Below are positions 53,458 through 64,000 of a stretch of 64,000 nucleotides of DNA, one piece after another (position 1 is the stretch's first letter; each line of letters opens with the position of its first letter). The position numbers and the translations under genes are program-made. Source of the DNA: Rostratula benghalensis (Eukaryota > Chordata > Aves > Charadriiformes > Rostratulidae); contig VXAI01000114.1 in assembly GCA_013399305.1 (NCBI GenBank), forward strand, positions 1,380,188 through 1,444,187, read 5' to 3'. Under the pieces are notes generated by a model that was not told the DNA's origin, made no database searches, and saw only the letters and a list, made by a program, of their open reading frames with translations.

Positions 53458-53509
53458 GCACAGGGGTAAATCATATATATAACTTCATTGGTGTCAAGAG
53501 AGCTACCCC
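53458..53509. repeat. Decayed palindromic element fragment
   Basis: The sequence has a GGGGTAAATCATATATATAA block followed by CATTGGTGTCAAGAGAGCTA. It resembles the GGTAAATC ... CATTGAAGTCAATGGAGCTA centre of the same old repeat group. Only one arm is clear. Confidence 0.4.
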
Positions 53510-53800
53510 AGGGAAAAATGATCCCTGATGAAAAATATCAAGGAGAACAAAATCAGACGCTGGATATAGAATTATTCAAAATCAGCTATGTAGGATGGGC
53601 TCAGGTAAGATGTAAGGAAGCTGTCAGGCATCATGCACACTGTCAGACTTTAAAAGACCTGTCACTGAGTAAAAAGGGAAAGTATATCTAGCAAATGACA
53701 CTTGGCAATTTCTGTTTATCCTTGACCAGGTTGTATCCAGCCTCTGAATAGTTATCAGCAGGGATAAGGATGTCAGCACCACCTCTCCCTTGGCATGCAG

Positions 53801-53920
53801 GCATTGGTCAGGAGTGCCAAGACTGCACCTTCCCAGTGCCCCCTAGGAGTGATCCCCAGCAAAGTGGATGAGGAGGTGTGGGAACATGATGGGCCCACAG
53901 AGATCCTGAGCAACATTAAC
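53801..53920 (+). other. Exon-like open segment, 120 bp, unrecognised
   Basis: A GC-richer patch is bounded by CTCTCCCTTGGCATGCAG upstream and AACATTAAC then GTAGGT downstream, a plausible acceptor and donor. The interval is exactly 40 codons, open, and phase 0 at both ends. Its translation begins ALVRSAKTAPSQ and includes VDEEVWEHDGPTE. No known family is recognised, and no neighbouring exon was found. Chance, a noncoding RNA exon and a lineage-specific exon remain possible. Confidence 0.12.
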
Positions 53921-54162
53921 GTAGGTACTGCACAGCATGCGCATTTTACTTACACGCTGTGGTGCACTGGAGGCATTGTGCCTCTCTAAGGCATAATCCC
54001 TTCCAGAGTTCCCCTCAGAGTGGTACGAATCCACATCACCCTTTAATTAACACTGTGCCTAGGAGGAACAACTGAGCCTTTAGTATAGCCACAGGCTTTA
54101 CATACACCTTAACATGCAATTTGCGGATAAAAAAGTAGTTAATTTAAGTATAAACTGTCTCC

Positions 54163-54176
54163 TTTTTTTTTTTTTT
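54163..54176. repeat. Poly-T tract, 14 bases
   Basis: Uninterrupted T run in unique sequence. Confidence 0.95.
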
Positions 54177-54493
54177 AAGAACGACCTTGATTTACACACA
54201 GAGGTGTATGTAATTACATTTAGCAGATGTCACAGCTCTTCAAGAATATTTGATAATAATTACTCACTAAGAGAGAAAAAAATAAAATAAGAAGGCAATT
54301 GAAGTCAGTTCAGAGCTGTGGTCAAACCTCAGCCTCTGAAGGGAAATTTTACTCTATCCTATCCTATCTGAGCTGAACCTATTCTTCTTTCCCAGCTTTT
54401 ACACTACACATATCATTGTAACACAGGAGCATCTTTCCAGCATACTACATTAAACAATGTGATTACATTCCCTTTGACTGTACCATCAACTAT

Positions 54494-54532
54494 ATTCCAT
54501 GAAGTCAATCGGAGCTGTGACTGTTCAGCATC
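54494..54532. repeat. Decayed repeat fragment (GAAGTCAATCGGAGCTGTGA)
   Basis: GAAGTCAATCGGAGCTGTGA followed by CTGTTCAGCATC matches an old reptile/bird repeat block that reads GAAGTCAATGGGAGCTG and then GTGCTCAGCACC. It is short and decayed, and no partner arm was found nearby. Confidence 0.4.
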
Positions 54533-55240
54533 TTGCAGCATTGCCAAGCACCTTCTGTGATTCTCTAGCCAGGTTTATCCTCTAGGGTTTATTTTTTTAG
54601 TGCAGACTTCATCAGAGTTTATTCTCATCATAACACTGAGGGAGTGAATGCCAAGCAAATCTAATCCTGACATGCTTCTACCCCTCCCTCCACCATCAGC
54701 GTGCCAGGGCACTGGGCTTCTGTACTTATAAATGGCATTTACCTCCCTATCCATTTTCTTAACTAATCTTTGTGCAGAGTGCAGAGAAGCAGAAGCAAGA
54801 TGCTCACAAAAAGACCTCTGCTTGAATATCTTGCTCATAGTCATAGACAGACAGCAGGGCATTAAGTGACATTTTTATGCTATGTCAGTGCATAGCACAT
54901 GCATCCACACTTATGATCCAAACAATATGGTATTTCCATGAACTTGAAGAGTGTCTGTTTAGTTGTTATTTATTTTGCCTGCCCAACATTTTTACTCTTC
55001 TACATTTTCTTCTCTTTCATCTAATAGCTATTAGAAAGTTTTGGTTTAAATTGGATTGTGGCCTGAAACACAAAATGTTCTTACTCTGCTATTCAATGTT
55101 TTTAATCTTTTAAACACATATATCCAAAGATAAAAATGTCTTTTTTGGAGTCCACATCAAAAGAATGTTAGAAGTCATCAAAGAAAGTGGAGAGAAGAGT
55201 ATACGCTGTTCTAAGGATGGCTTCAATCCTCTAAAAATTA

Positions 55241-55295
55241 GGGGCCAGATTCTGCTGTCACTGATATCAGTGGAAAAATTTCCACTGACTCCAGC
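55241..55295. repeat. Decayed palindromic element with intact central hairpin
   Basis: GGGGCCAGATTCTGCTGTCA opens the fragment, as in the 2.5-kb copy. Its centre keeps a perfect 10-bp stem: TCAGTGGAAA (55267-55276) against TTTCCACTGA (55279-55288) with a 2-base spacer. Confidence 0.6.
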
Positions 55296-56183
55296 AAGAG
55301 AACAATCAAGTCTGTAATATTAAAACACTGACAGATATTGCTAAGGGAAGTGTGCAGTACATTTTGAATAGACCTTAAAATATAAATGCTCACAACATAA
55401 GCCTAAAGGATGGGTGAGTTGTTTTCTTTTTGTTTTGAGAAGAGAATAATGAATGAATCAGACTTTGAAAAGACCATACCATTAGCTTGTTAACCTTTCT
55501 GAGCACCAAAATGCATTTTTTCTTCTTTGCCTCTATCAGAGGAAGGTTTCAGCTGTAACCTTATTGCTACAGATGATCAAGTTACCTGGCATTTCTTAAC
55601 TCTGTTAATTTTCAGCGCTTTACTAAACGAAGGCTGGTTTGCTGCTGTTTATAGCTTGGTTTTTATAAACTACAGTAGAGCAGAGGAGGTATTTCACTCA
55701 AAAAGAGTGAAGAGGTACGAGGCTGATGACTCAGAGCTTTCTCTTTCAAATCATGGTGTTGGCAAAGCAAGTGAGCAGCCCTGTTTCTCTTCCTCTCCTT
55801 CAGTAGAGCCAGGCAATGAGTTTTGTCTCTCTCTCTGAAGTTAACACAAGTTAACTGCCATTCCTCAAGGTGCAAAAAATCAGCTGTAAGCACAACTTAG
55901 GTCACTACATCCGCCCTGAGCTGCGACAGAGGTGGCAGTGATGCAGTCAGGCTGTTTGCCTGTTTCTCTGCATAGCACACAATTCTTGATTTCTTTCCCA
56001 CAGCAGCAACTGACAAACCTGTAGGTTCAGAGCATAGTTCCAGGCTACCTTCCACATAATCTACTTCCTTTGCTTTTCTAGTGCAAAAAGATATCTTGCT
56101 TTAAAAAAGTTCCTTGGACCAGATAATGAGGGGCATTGGATGGTGAAACCAGGTTTTCCTTCCTGTAACAGCATACCCAGAAG

Positions 56184-56226
56184 ACCAGTCATGATACCAG
56201 TCTAAACTGGTAAACTGGTTACCAGT
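56184..56226. repeat. Cluster of five ACCAGT/ACTGGT hexamers
   Basis: ACCAGT occurs at 56184-56189, 56196-56201 and 56221-56226, and its reverse complement ACTGGT at 56206-56211 and 56214-56219. The copies can pair in several ways, giving alternative short stems in 43 bp. It lies about 330 bp before the 56556 palindrome. Confidence 0.75.
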
Positions 56227-56555
56227 CCAAACTCAGCAGTGTGCAGGAAGAACTCCCCCTTTTATTCTCAGGAGGCATTCTCTCTCAATGATAGGTCAGA
56301 ATCAGCAATCACACTTTTCCTGCAAATACATGTGATGATCTATAAACACAGGTTGTCCCATCTTAACCCGTGGGAAGGCTCAAGGTGAACTTGTATCTAA
56401 GGGGGTTGTAAATTAATGCATAGCTGCCTTAAGGCAGCCCCTCATTTGGGGTTGAATTAGCCATTAATAGTTTAGAAAGCAGAACCAAGCAAACAAAGGC
56501 TAAATGAACGTAAGATAAAAGAACAGGAAAATGAGCTATTGCAAGCAGGATTTTT

Positions 56556-56582
56556 TGAAGTTCATGGGCCCCATGAACTTCA
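56556..56582. repeat. Perfect 13-bp inverted repeat, 1-base spacer
   Basis: TGAAGTTCATGGG (56556-56568) and CCCATGAACTTCA (56570-56582) are exact reverse complements around a single C at 56569. This is the tightest palindrome seen in the window. The next outer pair (T/T) does not match, so the palindrome ends abruptly on both sides. Confidence 0.9.
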
Positions 56583-58468
56583 TGTGAATCCCAAGGGATT
56601 TGACACGTTTTCCATCTTGGACCTCAAATGACTGGGTAAGATTGTGTATGTCCAGAACCATGAGAGCCACATACTCATTCAAAACTGAGTAGAAAAAAAA
56701 ATAATCAGATTATTTCACTGATGCCTGACTAGGGAGACTTCATGTATTTGCAAGGGAAATGTTTTAATCTTCCATCCAAAAAAGAAATGCTCTCTCATGG
56801 CACGCCTGATAATTTAGAGTCTTCTCAGGTTTTTGAATTATGCTACTGTATGTAGCTGAAAATTGTTTGATAAGCATCACTAAGTGGTCTGGCTTTAAAC
56901 CAAGCCTGTCATCTAGTGGAGTGCTATGCTATTCCAACTTTAATCTAGATAACTGGCACACATAAAATAAGGAAACACAAATGCGACACAGCTGCAGCTA
57001 GTCTGGCGGAGCTAAAATGCTTAACAGTGTTTTATGCCTGTAATATAAGACTGCTTACTAATGGGAGAATCCTATGTGCAAAAGAGTGACAGTCAGATTG
57101 CCTTTGATATAACTGGTTATAAAAATGTAGGAGATTTAGTATTTATGGTGCCTGCAGGTTACAATAAAATGCTTCTTGTGTTATGACTCTAGCAGACGTT
57201 AAAAATGCTGGGTAACTATGGCCAAACTTCACAAGTTACTGCCCAACACACATGTAGCAACCTAGGTTTGCAGCAGAGAATAGGTTAATGATCAACAGTT
57301 TACAGAAAGGCTTGTGACATAACTTAGACATTAGAGTTTGTTGTGCAATCCGTGTGCCCTTTCTGAATAATGTATCTGAATGTGTTGGAAAAACACAGTG
57401 TATGTATTAAATTTACTAAATGAGAGTCAGTGTAGTAAATTAAATAAATAGTGTGTGATCCAAGTGCTTTTGTCAATAGTGCATTGATTATAATGCCACA
57501 TACTGTACTAAAAATCTAATAACTACAGAATGTCAGCTGGATAACTAGAGCATAAGTATGTTAAGTTCTGGCACTTGAGGCAAATATAAACAACATTATT
57601 TGTGCTCTAGGAGTAAAGGATTTCCCCCCTCAGGAAAAAAAATATACGTTATTTCTTATCCTACATTTCACAGGAAGCAGGTACTCAGAAAAGAAATAGA
57701 CAGATCTGCTCCTTTAATTACAGATGGAGAGACTGATACAGGGAAAAATCAATTCTGGTAGTAGAAGAGGTAGGTGAACAGAACATAAACCAAAATTTAG
57801 TTGTTCAGCCAAGACACATTATACTTCTGAATCTGTTAAGTACTAAGACACGTTATATACTTTGTGTCTCAAGAAGTATCTCTGCAAAGGTGTAACACAG
57901 CTGTGACTAGCACTGCACCGAAAGTGCTGAGGCAGCTATGCCTGATTTAATGTGGCAACTCACTGGGTTGCTGAACTGGCTGGAGCTCCTTCTTTTGTAC
58001 TAAACTGAAAAATATTTTTCTTGAGTGAATACTTATGCACAGGCTTGGTCTCCTGGGACAGTAGCACCCTGCTGTTCATGAAATACTTCTAGAGGTTTTC
58101 TGAGACCACTGGGCCAACCTGGAGGCTGACGTAACCTCCATAGTTCACACCAGACTGCCCAGAAAAACTCAGGCTGGGTAGACCTGGTGCCACCAGCATA
58201 TGAGATGGATGAGCCTATGCAAATCAAATCTGCATAATTTACCCAAAATACTCATAGCTCGGACAGAGCTGCAAGCTAGCGAAGACAAAATAAGGTAAGA
58301 ATATTGAGGGTGGCTGCTAGTGATGACAGCAGGTTCCAGTGCTGTAGGTGAGCTGATTTGTTCTTGAAGAGATTGTAACTTTACACAAAATTCTCCCTGA
58401 TGTTTTCTCTTAGCTGCTAACAGTGTCATCAGCTATATTAAAAGTTAGCATATTTGGAGGGGGTGGGG

Positions 58469-58488
58469 TTTTTTTGTTTGTTTGTTTG
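58469..58488. repeat. (TTTG)n short repeat after a G-rich run
   Basis: A T run is followed by three TTTG units. It comes directly after the G-rich stretch GGAGGGGGTGGGG at 58456-58468. Confidence 0.85.
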
Positions 58489-60034
58489 GATATTTTTCAA
58501 TTGAGCCTTCAAGATAACCATAAAAACTTGTACATTTTCAAACTACATCAGGTTTGTAGGTCTCAATTGATAATAATTTGTGACTAATCTGATTTGAGAA
58601 AGGATGACATGCAATTAGGCTGATGATAAGCTTGCAGTTTGTGACTGCTAAGTCTCTACAAAGATGGCATTCTCATTTTTATGTCCTGATCACCCCCAAA
58701 AAAGTCCAAGAAGCTGCAGGCCCAATTGTTCACAAAAGCCTGCCCAGAAAAGTAAGCATTTGAGAAAGTGTGGAATCTTAAGCATTTGTGTCATTCTACC
58801 AACTTCAACCTACTCATATGTTATGATGGATCAGTCTCAGACTAGAGGACATATCTGTAAGAATGCAACTGCCAAGTAGTCTGCATATACCCCTCCAGCT
58901 GAGCTGTGCAATGGTTTCTTTTGCAACTGAGTGTAATGATTGAGCAACTGTTTGAAAACTTTAGTGCTAATTCAGAAGAGTGGCATTTTCTCTTAGTTAG
59001 ATATGTGTAGTAAATATATCTTGGCTGTTTCTAAAGATAAAGCATTCTTCCTCTACGGTACATATGTTTATCCAGAAAAGATGCATTCCCTAAATCTAGA
59101 ATGAGATACAGTGCTAAGAGTTTGACAAATGTGTCTCTGCACACACAGACACGAATGTATTTCATGTTTAAACTAAGTACATGTTGTAAAACACAGACCA
59201 AAAACTGATTACTTGCAAGGATGGGTAACAGTATGTGGCTAAAGTTTAGGCAAGCACGTAATTGTGTAATGAAATCACTTAAATGCATTGGGAAATTCAT
59301 TTTCCTTTCACCCTTGGAAAAACTGATCTGCACAGGAAGAACTGGAATTTCACACTGAGGGTTTAACTCCTGTTCCCCCAGCCTTCTCGCATACCCTCCC
59401 GCCCTTTCTGCTGGGTCTACAGCTTTTACATGTCTCTCCATGACTCTCTTCCTTTTGTCTGCCTCCTCAATGGCTCCAGAGTCCTAAAGAAATGTTCTGC
59501 TTTGAAGATTGGCCTAAAAAAATGGTAATTTTCCAGACAAAGGCCAGGTGTTACTTCCGATTCATTCAGTATGCATCCCTATTATCCTGCAGGTCAGCTC
59601 CCGCCGTGTGCGCTCCATGGGTGTTCTGACTGCGTCAGGCCTGTGAGATTTGCCCCGTGTGACTGAACTGCAGATGGCACTTTCATATCTCTTATTTTAG
59701 CAGCAGTCAATTTGCTAAACTTTCTTAATAGCAAGCTACAAGGTGATTTCTGTGTCACAGCCTCACAGCTTTCTCATGCCAACCAAGGGAGGAAACGTAG
59801 CGTCCATGGTGAGAAAACGGGGTCGGAGATGAAAGCTCCAGCCCCATGGATGGAGTGACCATCAGCACAGCTCCCACCTGCCCGGACGCTGCACTGCTGT
59901 GCCACTGCAGGGGGCATGGATTTTTTCTCGTTGTGCCTTTCCCTACTCCCTTTGGAGAGAGAGAATATTGGTTCCCCTCAAAAGAACTTCAATAGGAGGA
60001 GAAGTGGGCCAGGCTCTGCAGAGTAGACTGTGGA

Positions 60035-60059
60035 GTAGGTAAGCACATCGCTTACCTAC
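60035..60059. repeat. Perfect 10-bp hairpin, 5-base loop
   Basis: GTAGGTAAGC (60035-60044) and GCTTACCTAC (60050-60059) are exact reverse complements with loop ACATC. The left arm also contains AGGTAAG, which resembles a splice donor; no exon could be matched to it. Confidence 0.85.
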
Positions 60060-60209
60060 CAGGGCTGCACAGCTTTTGGATCACAGCACAAACAAAGAGC
60101 TTTGCAACTGCTCCCACAGGCATCTAGTTCCTTGCCAGGATTCCCCAACTATTTCTGGAGGCACGATCATCTGTTCAGATATTTCTTTCTAGCAAGGTCA
60201 GCCATTTCA

Positions 60210-60240
60210 AGCAAACAATGAGTTTGGATCATTGTTTGCT
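60210..60240. repeat. Perfect 12-bp hairpin, 7-base loop
   Basis: AGCAAACAATGA (60210-60221) and TCATTGTTTGCT (60229-60240) are exact reverse complements with loop GTTTGGA. ACAATG and CATTGT are SOX-type binding cores, so the arms form two facing SOX-like sites. Only the pairing is directly shown. It is 150 bp from the 60035 hairpin. Confidence 0.85.
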
Positions 60241-63200
60241 CTCAGGACAGATTATTTTTTCTCTGTCTCTGCAATCAGGTTTAGATAAAAAGGAAAAACA
60301 ACCCACCCTTTGTCAATACACTGTATCCAAACCAAACTAACACATTTGGTTTCTGCAAGAAAACAGCCAAGTTCCAGTTTCTCAATAAACTGCTTTTGGA
60401 GTGGTCACTCTGGAATTTTGTCTTCCTTTCCTGCAGCTCCTCTCAGATAGAGAGAGGTGTCAGACAAGTAATGCTGCTACTGCTTATCACTAGTTAAATC
60501 CAAATTTCTTTAAAAAAATGCTGAATGCTGCTGAAATTCCTGAAAGTTAGAAGCTGAGATGTCATTCAAAACCCTCCTTTTGAATTCTCGTAGCCCCAGA
60601 TTCAGCCATTCATTTTTGTGTATGATGATAATAGGAATTGATCCCCATTACATTCTATTGCTAGAAAACCTTGCACCATCTTCAGTGATGGCTAGATCAG
60701 GCCCAGAATACTTTACAGCAATCAAATCTTAATCAAATCAAATGTCTTATTATGCAGCAGATGAACTTACATCACTATTTGATTATGTAACCAATAGAAT
60801 ACTTGAATTTAATAGCTTCATATTTCTTACATGAAATTTCTAGAATATTATTTCTAGATTTTCTAGTATTTTCTAATTTCTGGTATTATTATGTACTTTT
60901 ACCACATAAGCACACTGAGACATGCAACAGATGTCTTAAGGATGAGTAAAAAAAAAAAGGACAAAAAGGAAAAAAAAAGCAGATTAGGATGTCAGAAACA
61001 ACTTATTCATTGCCTTAGAAAGAGAAAATGAGAACCCAAATTTCTCTGCAAGCTACCCTAAACCGGCCACAGGCAAGGCAACAAAGGTGACGGAGGAATA
61101 AAATGAGTGGTTTGAGCCCATAACAATGGCTTTGTGGCTACCCAGACTCAGCAGACAGGGTGGCTGTCACAATTTTGAGAACAACGGTGACTGGGTTCAG
61201 AGATTAAATGGAAGTTAATGGTTATGATTAAGCACAAACCCCGACAAACTCACGCTTCGAATGTGAGACAGACGATTACTGTGCACCACTTTGAATGCAG
61301 CTACTCACGTCTTTTGCTGAAAAGGGTGAGCAGAGATGAGGGGCTGAGCCTAAGGTGGGAAAACAGGAGTTCATCTCAGTTTGTTGCAACACTTGGACTT
61401 CTGGATCTTTAAGCCTGTGTTCAGATTTCATTACAGACAAGGAAGCAAGCAGGTGCCTTTGCGTGAAAGTGTCAAGCAGAAGAGAAACCAACTTAATAAG
61501 GGGCTTGGATTCTCTTCAAGTGTTTCAAGTTGATAATGAAGGTGATACAAGGCATATATACAAGGTTTTGAACATGTAAATGCTATTTCACAACTTTTTT
61601 TTCCTTGTCCAGGGTGAGTTTTTATAGTTCAAGTCATTAATCTCGTGAAGCAGGAATTTAACATGTCAGTGTTGACAGACTGTTAACTATAGCAGCAATG
61701 ATGAAGCTTCTATAATATTAACCTTTCAAAAAATAAAACTGCAATAATGATGTTGTTTCCATTAGACCTTTCAGATCACTTACAAATTATCTGGAACTCC
61801 TACTGTTTATTTGTTTTTACTTTAGATTATTGCCCCAAGCACTTAAATAATTGTAATAAAATAATAATAGAATTAAGATTAGATAAATTAAGTGGAAATG
61901 AAACTGAATACATTTTCCATGACAGCTGGCAAGTCCCATTCTGTGACTGCTCAGAAACAAAACTGGAATTTTTATGACAGTAGACAATAAGGCGATCTTG
62001 TACAGGATGTAACCCAATGCTCAAGAGGAGCAGTGTGCAAGTGACACATCAACAAAAACAAACTTGTTTCATTTATGTACTGTTAATTACCATAACTTAC
62101 ATAATCATGGACATCTGTTCTCCCTTTCTCATACATGTACCTATACACAGATAATTGCCACTATCTATTGGTCAGAAGAGCAAACAGCATAGTATAAACA
62201 TTAATGGATTATAGCATATAATTGTATGTATATATATATAGAAATATCTATACCCATATGCCCATCTCTGTCTTATTTACCACTGTATCACTTTGCAAGT
62301 AGTTTTTTTTATTTCTTAAACGACACATCCAAACTGTAAGTACGGGTCCTTGCATAGATGGAGGGGCATTACACCGAGGAAAGAACAAATTGGTTTTAAC
62401 TAATCAAAAATTTAGTCCAACAATATCAGTATAGTATCTTTTGTCATAAAGGTTCTGAAATACTGCTTCAAAGGATTTTTTTTTCCAACCAGGTTGTAAA
62501 GGTTTATCAACTTTAAAACAGTTGCATTGCTCCGAGAGAGATTGCCATTTTTCTTACTGCATTATTCAGTTAAAGTAGAAAAGCAAGAGATACACAAATT
62601 ATGACCCTTAGAAAACAGATTTCTTTTTTTTCTGTTGAGTCCTGAGTACTTAAGGGTGATATTTGTTCCATTAAATGTTTTCTGATTGTCACTTCTCAAT
62701 TGCTAGATTTTTTGAACTTTATGGAAGAACCAGAAAAGTTAACTGATTTGCTCGAATTTAATGTAATTTCAGTGCTTGCTTTTGTGCCTAAAGTCTTACA
62801 GTCACATATCTTGTCTTGTATATACAAATTAAGGATTACTGAAAAACACAGCTCTGCTTCAAGTAACATTTCATCTTAAAGAAATGGAAATACATACATA
62901 AGGTTAATAAAGACTCTTATATTGACAAATATGTATTACTGTGAAATTCTTAAAAAGCAAAAATTGTCTTTAAAGAATATTTTTAAAAGCTTTGAGATCT
63001 TCAAAGTCTATTGATACTTAATTTTTTTCCACTGACATCATAGTGCTGTAAACTTTGAAATTAACATGAAATTGTACACAGTAAATGAATCTAAAATTTT
63101 GTTTTACCAAGTCAAAGGGCCTAACTTTGTTTCCAATTCTGTTAACTGCTCTCAGATGACAAGTCAAAAAAATTGTTATTATTTTTCTGTACATCCCGGA

Positions 63201-63519
63201 TAACAGATCCTGTATTAAATAATCCTAAACTGCAGGTAAAGTCATCAGTCCATTGTCCCCCTGCGCCTATGGAATTATGAGACAAATTATCTGCTGTAGT
63301 ATACTGGTCTATAAAGAAGGCTGATGACAAAAGGGAAGGAGGGAATGACTGGGAAATAATGACATACGTACCAGTTTATATCTCCTGAGGAACTGGTCTA
63401 GTGTTTCATACAGTAAATTGATGCTCTGCCTTCACACCATCAAGAGTCTGACATACACTGGAAACAAATAGAAGACAATATTTGAGGTGATCCTGTGACC
63501 TCCAAAAGCCAAAGGAGAT

Positions 63520-63606
63520 GTACAGACATAGATATATAGATAAAACTATAGATATAGCAATAGATATGGATAAAATAGATACACATGCACATATAATAAA
63601 TACACA
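63520..63606. repeat. Degenerate GATA-type repeat
   Basis: Repeated ATAGATA and GATATGGATA units, then ACACATGCACATATAATAAA-type units, form an impure tetranucleotide-like region. The purity is too low for an exact copy count. Confidence 0.8.
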
Positions 63607-64000
63607 TGTACATATAATTTTTTTTTATGTAATGTGTCTGGTGAGTCAAGCAAAGGATACCAAATTTGTTTCATACTAACCCATGTCCCACAGCTTAGGG
63701 AGGGTGGGGGTAAGAAAGGGTTTTGATTTTATTCCTGAGTTGTCTTGCCCACTACTGCGAAGTAAAAAAAATAATGATCTGAAGCTAATTTACTGAGCCA
63801 CGAAACCTACCTTCTTCCCCTCCTCTTCCTCCCCAAAACTGAAAGTGTGTTAAAATATGGGCTGGTAGAACAAGGAAGAAAGATATCACTGGGTATGGCT
63901 GGTCTCTTTGGCCTGGTTAAAACTCATACTCTGATATATTGCTGCACATATGTATGCTCCTGTATTTCCCCATATGCTCCAGAGAAATCAATATCACTTT

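Larger units (their letters stand above)
56583..64000. other. Noncoding, mostly unique DNA
   Basis: No recognisable gene. The 59.6-60.1 kb part is visibly richer in G+C and in CpG than its surroundings but does not look like a full CpG island. Two perfect hairpins (60035, 60210) lie at its edge. The last kilobase holds the GATA-type repeat and ordinary AT-rich sequence. Confidence 0.75.

Noticed and set aside
59580..60000. CpG island
   Set aside because: G+C and CpG rise locally, but CpGs remain scattered and there is no first exon or initiator.
1..64000. CRISPR array, phage, operon or other prokaryotic system
   Set aside because: No spaced repeats, no dense coding and no ribosome-binding context. 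CR1 and the microsatellites show a vertebrate genome.

Overview
This 64-kb window looks like nuclear DNA from a bird. It is AT-rich and poor in CpG (judged by eye, not counted), and stop codons break every frame. I recognise no protein-coding gene, rRNA, tRNA, phage, plasmid or CRISPR locus. The strongest clue to the organism is a 5'-truncated CR1 LINE in antisense at about 10350-10850. Its 3' untranslated region is of the bird type, and its tail has grown into a pentanucleotide repeat of about 190 bp. There are no Alu, B1 or L1 copies, and repeats are sparse, which also fits a bird. The window is probably intergenic (a gene desert) or lies inside a very long intron; the sequence alone does not decide which.

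Layout. 1-9.6 kb: unique AT-rich sequence with poly-T tracts, a near-perfect 31-bp palindrome at 3882-3912 and one old repeat fragment near 2.5 kb. 9.6-10.9 kb: the main transposon cluster, made of an old CR1/L3-like 3' end, the (GAATA)n array with one N in it, the antisense CR1, and a 19-bp-stem hairpin next to the CR1 truncation point. 10.9-41 kb: mostly unique sequence with A/T tracts, a possible regulatory patch near 11.9 kb that keeps its CpGs, a weak exon-like ORF at 33159-33220, and decayed inverted-repeat elements. 41-56 kb: a G-quadruplex motif at 41.47 kb, a strong pre-miRNA-like hairpin at 41.71 kb, a CA microsatellite at 47.65 kb, a second weak exon-like segment at 53.8 kb, and several decayed elements built on the TGAAGTCAATGG theme. 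56-64 kb: four more palindromes or hairpins and a degenerate GATA-type repeat.

No genes here can be said to work together. The recurring theme is inverted repeats: a set of old, decayed palindromic elements plus several short perfect or near-perfect hairpins. The hairpins at 10855 and 41707 both fold without a mismatch if G-U pairs are allowed, and in both the only two wobble pairs sit at a TG/TG site, which suggests an ancestral CpG lost to methylation decay. I found no convincing new multi-gene system. The items most worth checking are the 41.7-kb hairpin, the CR1-junction hairpin, the CpG-rich patch at 11.9 kb and the two exon-like segments.
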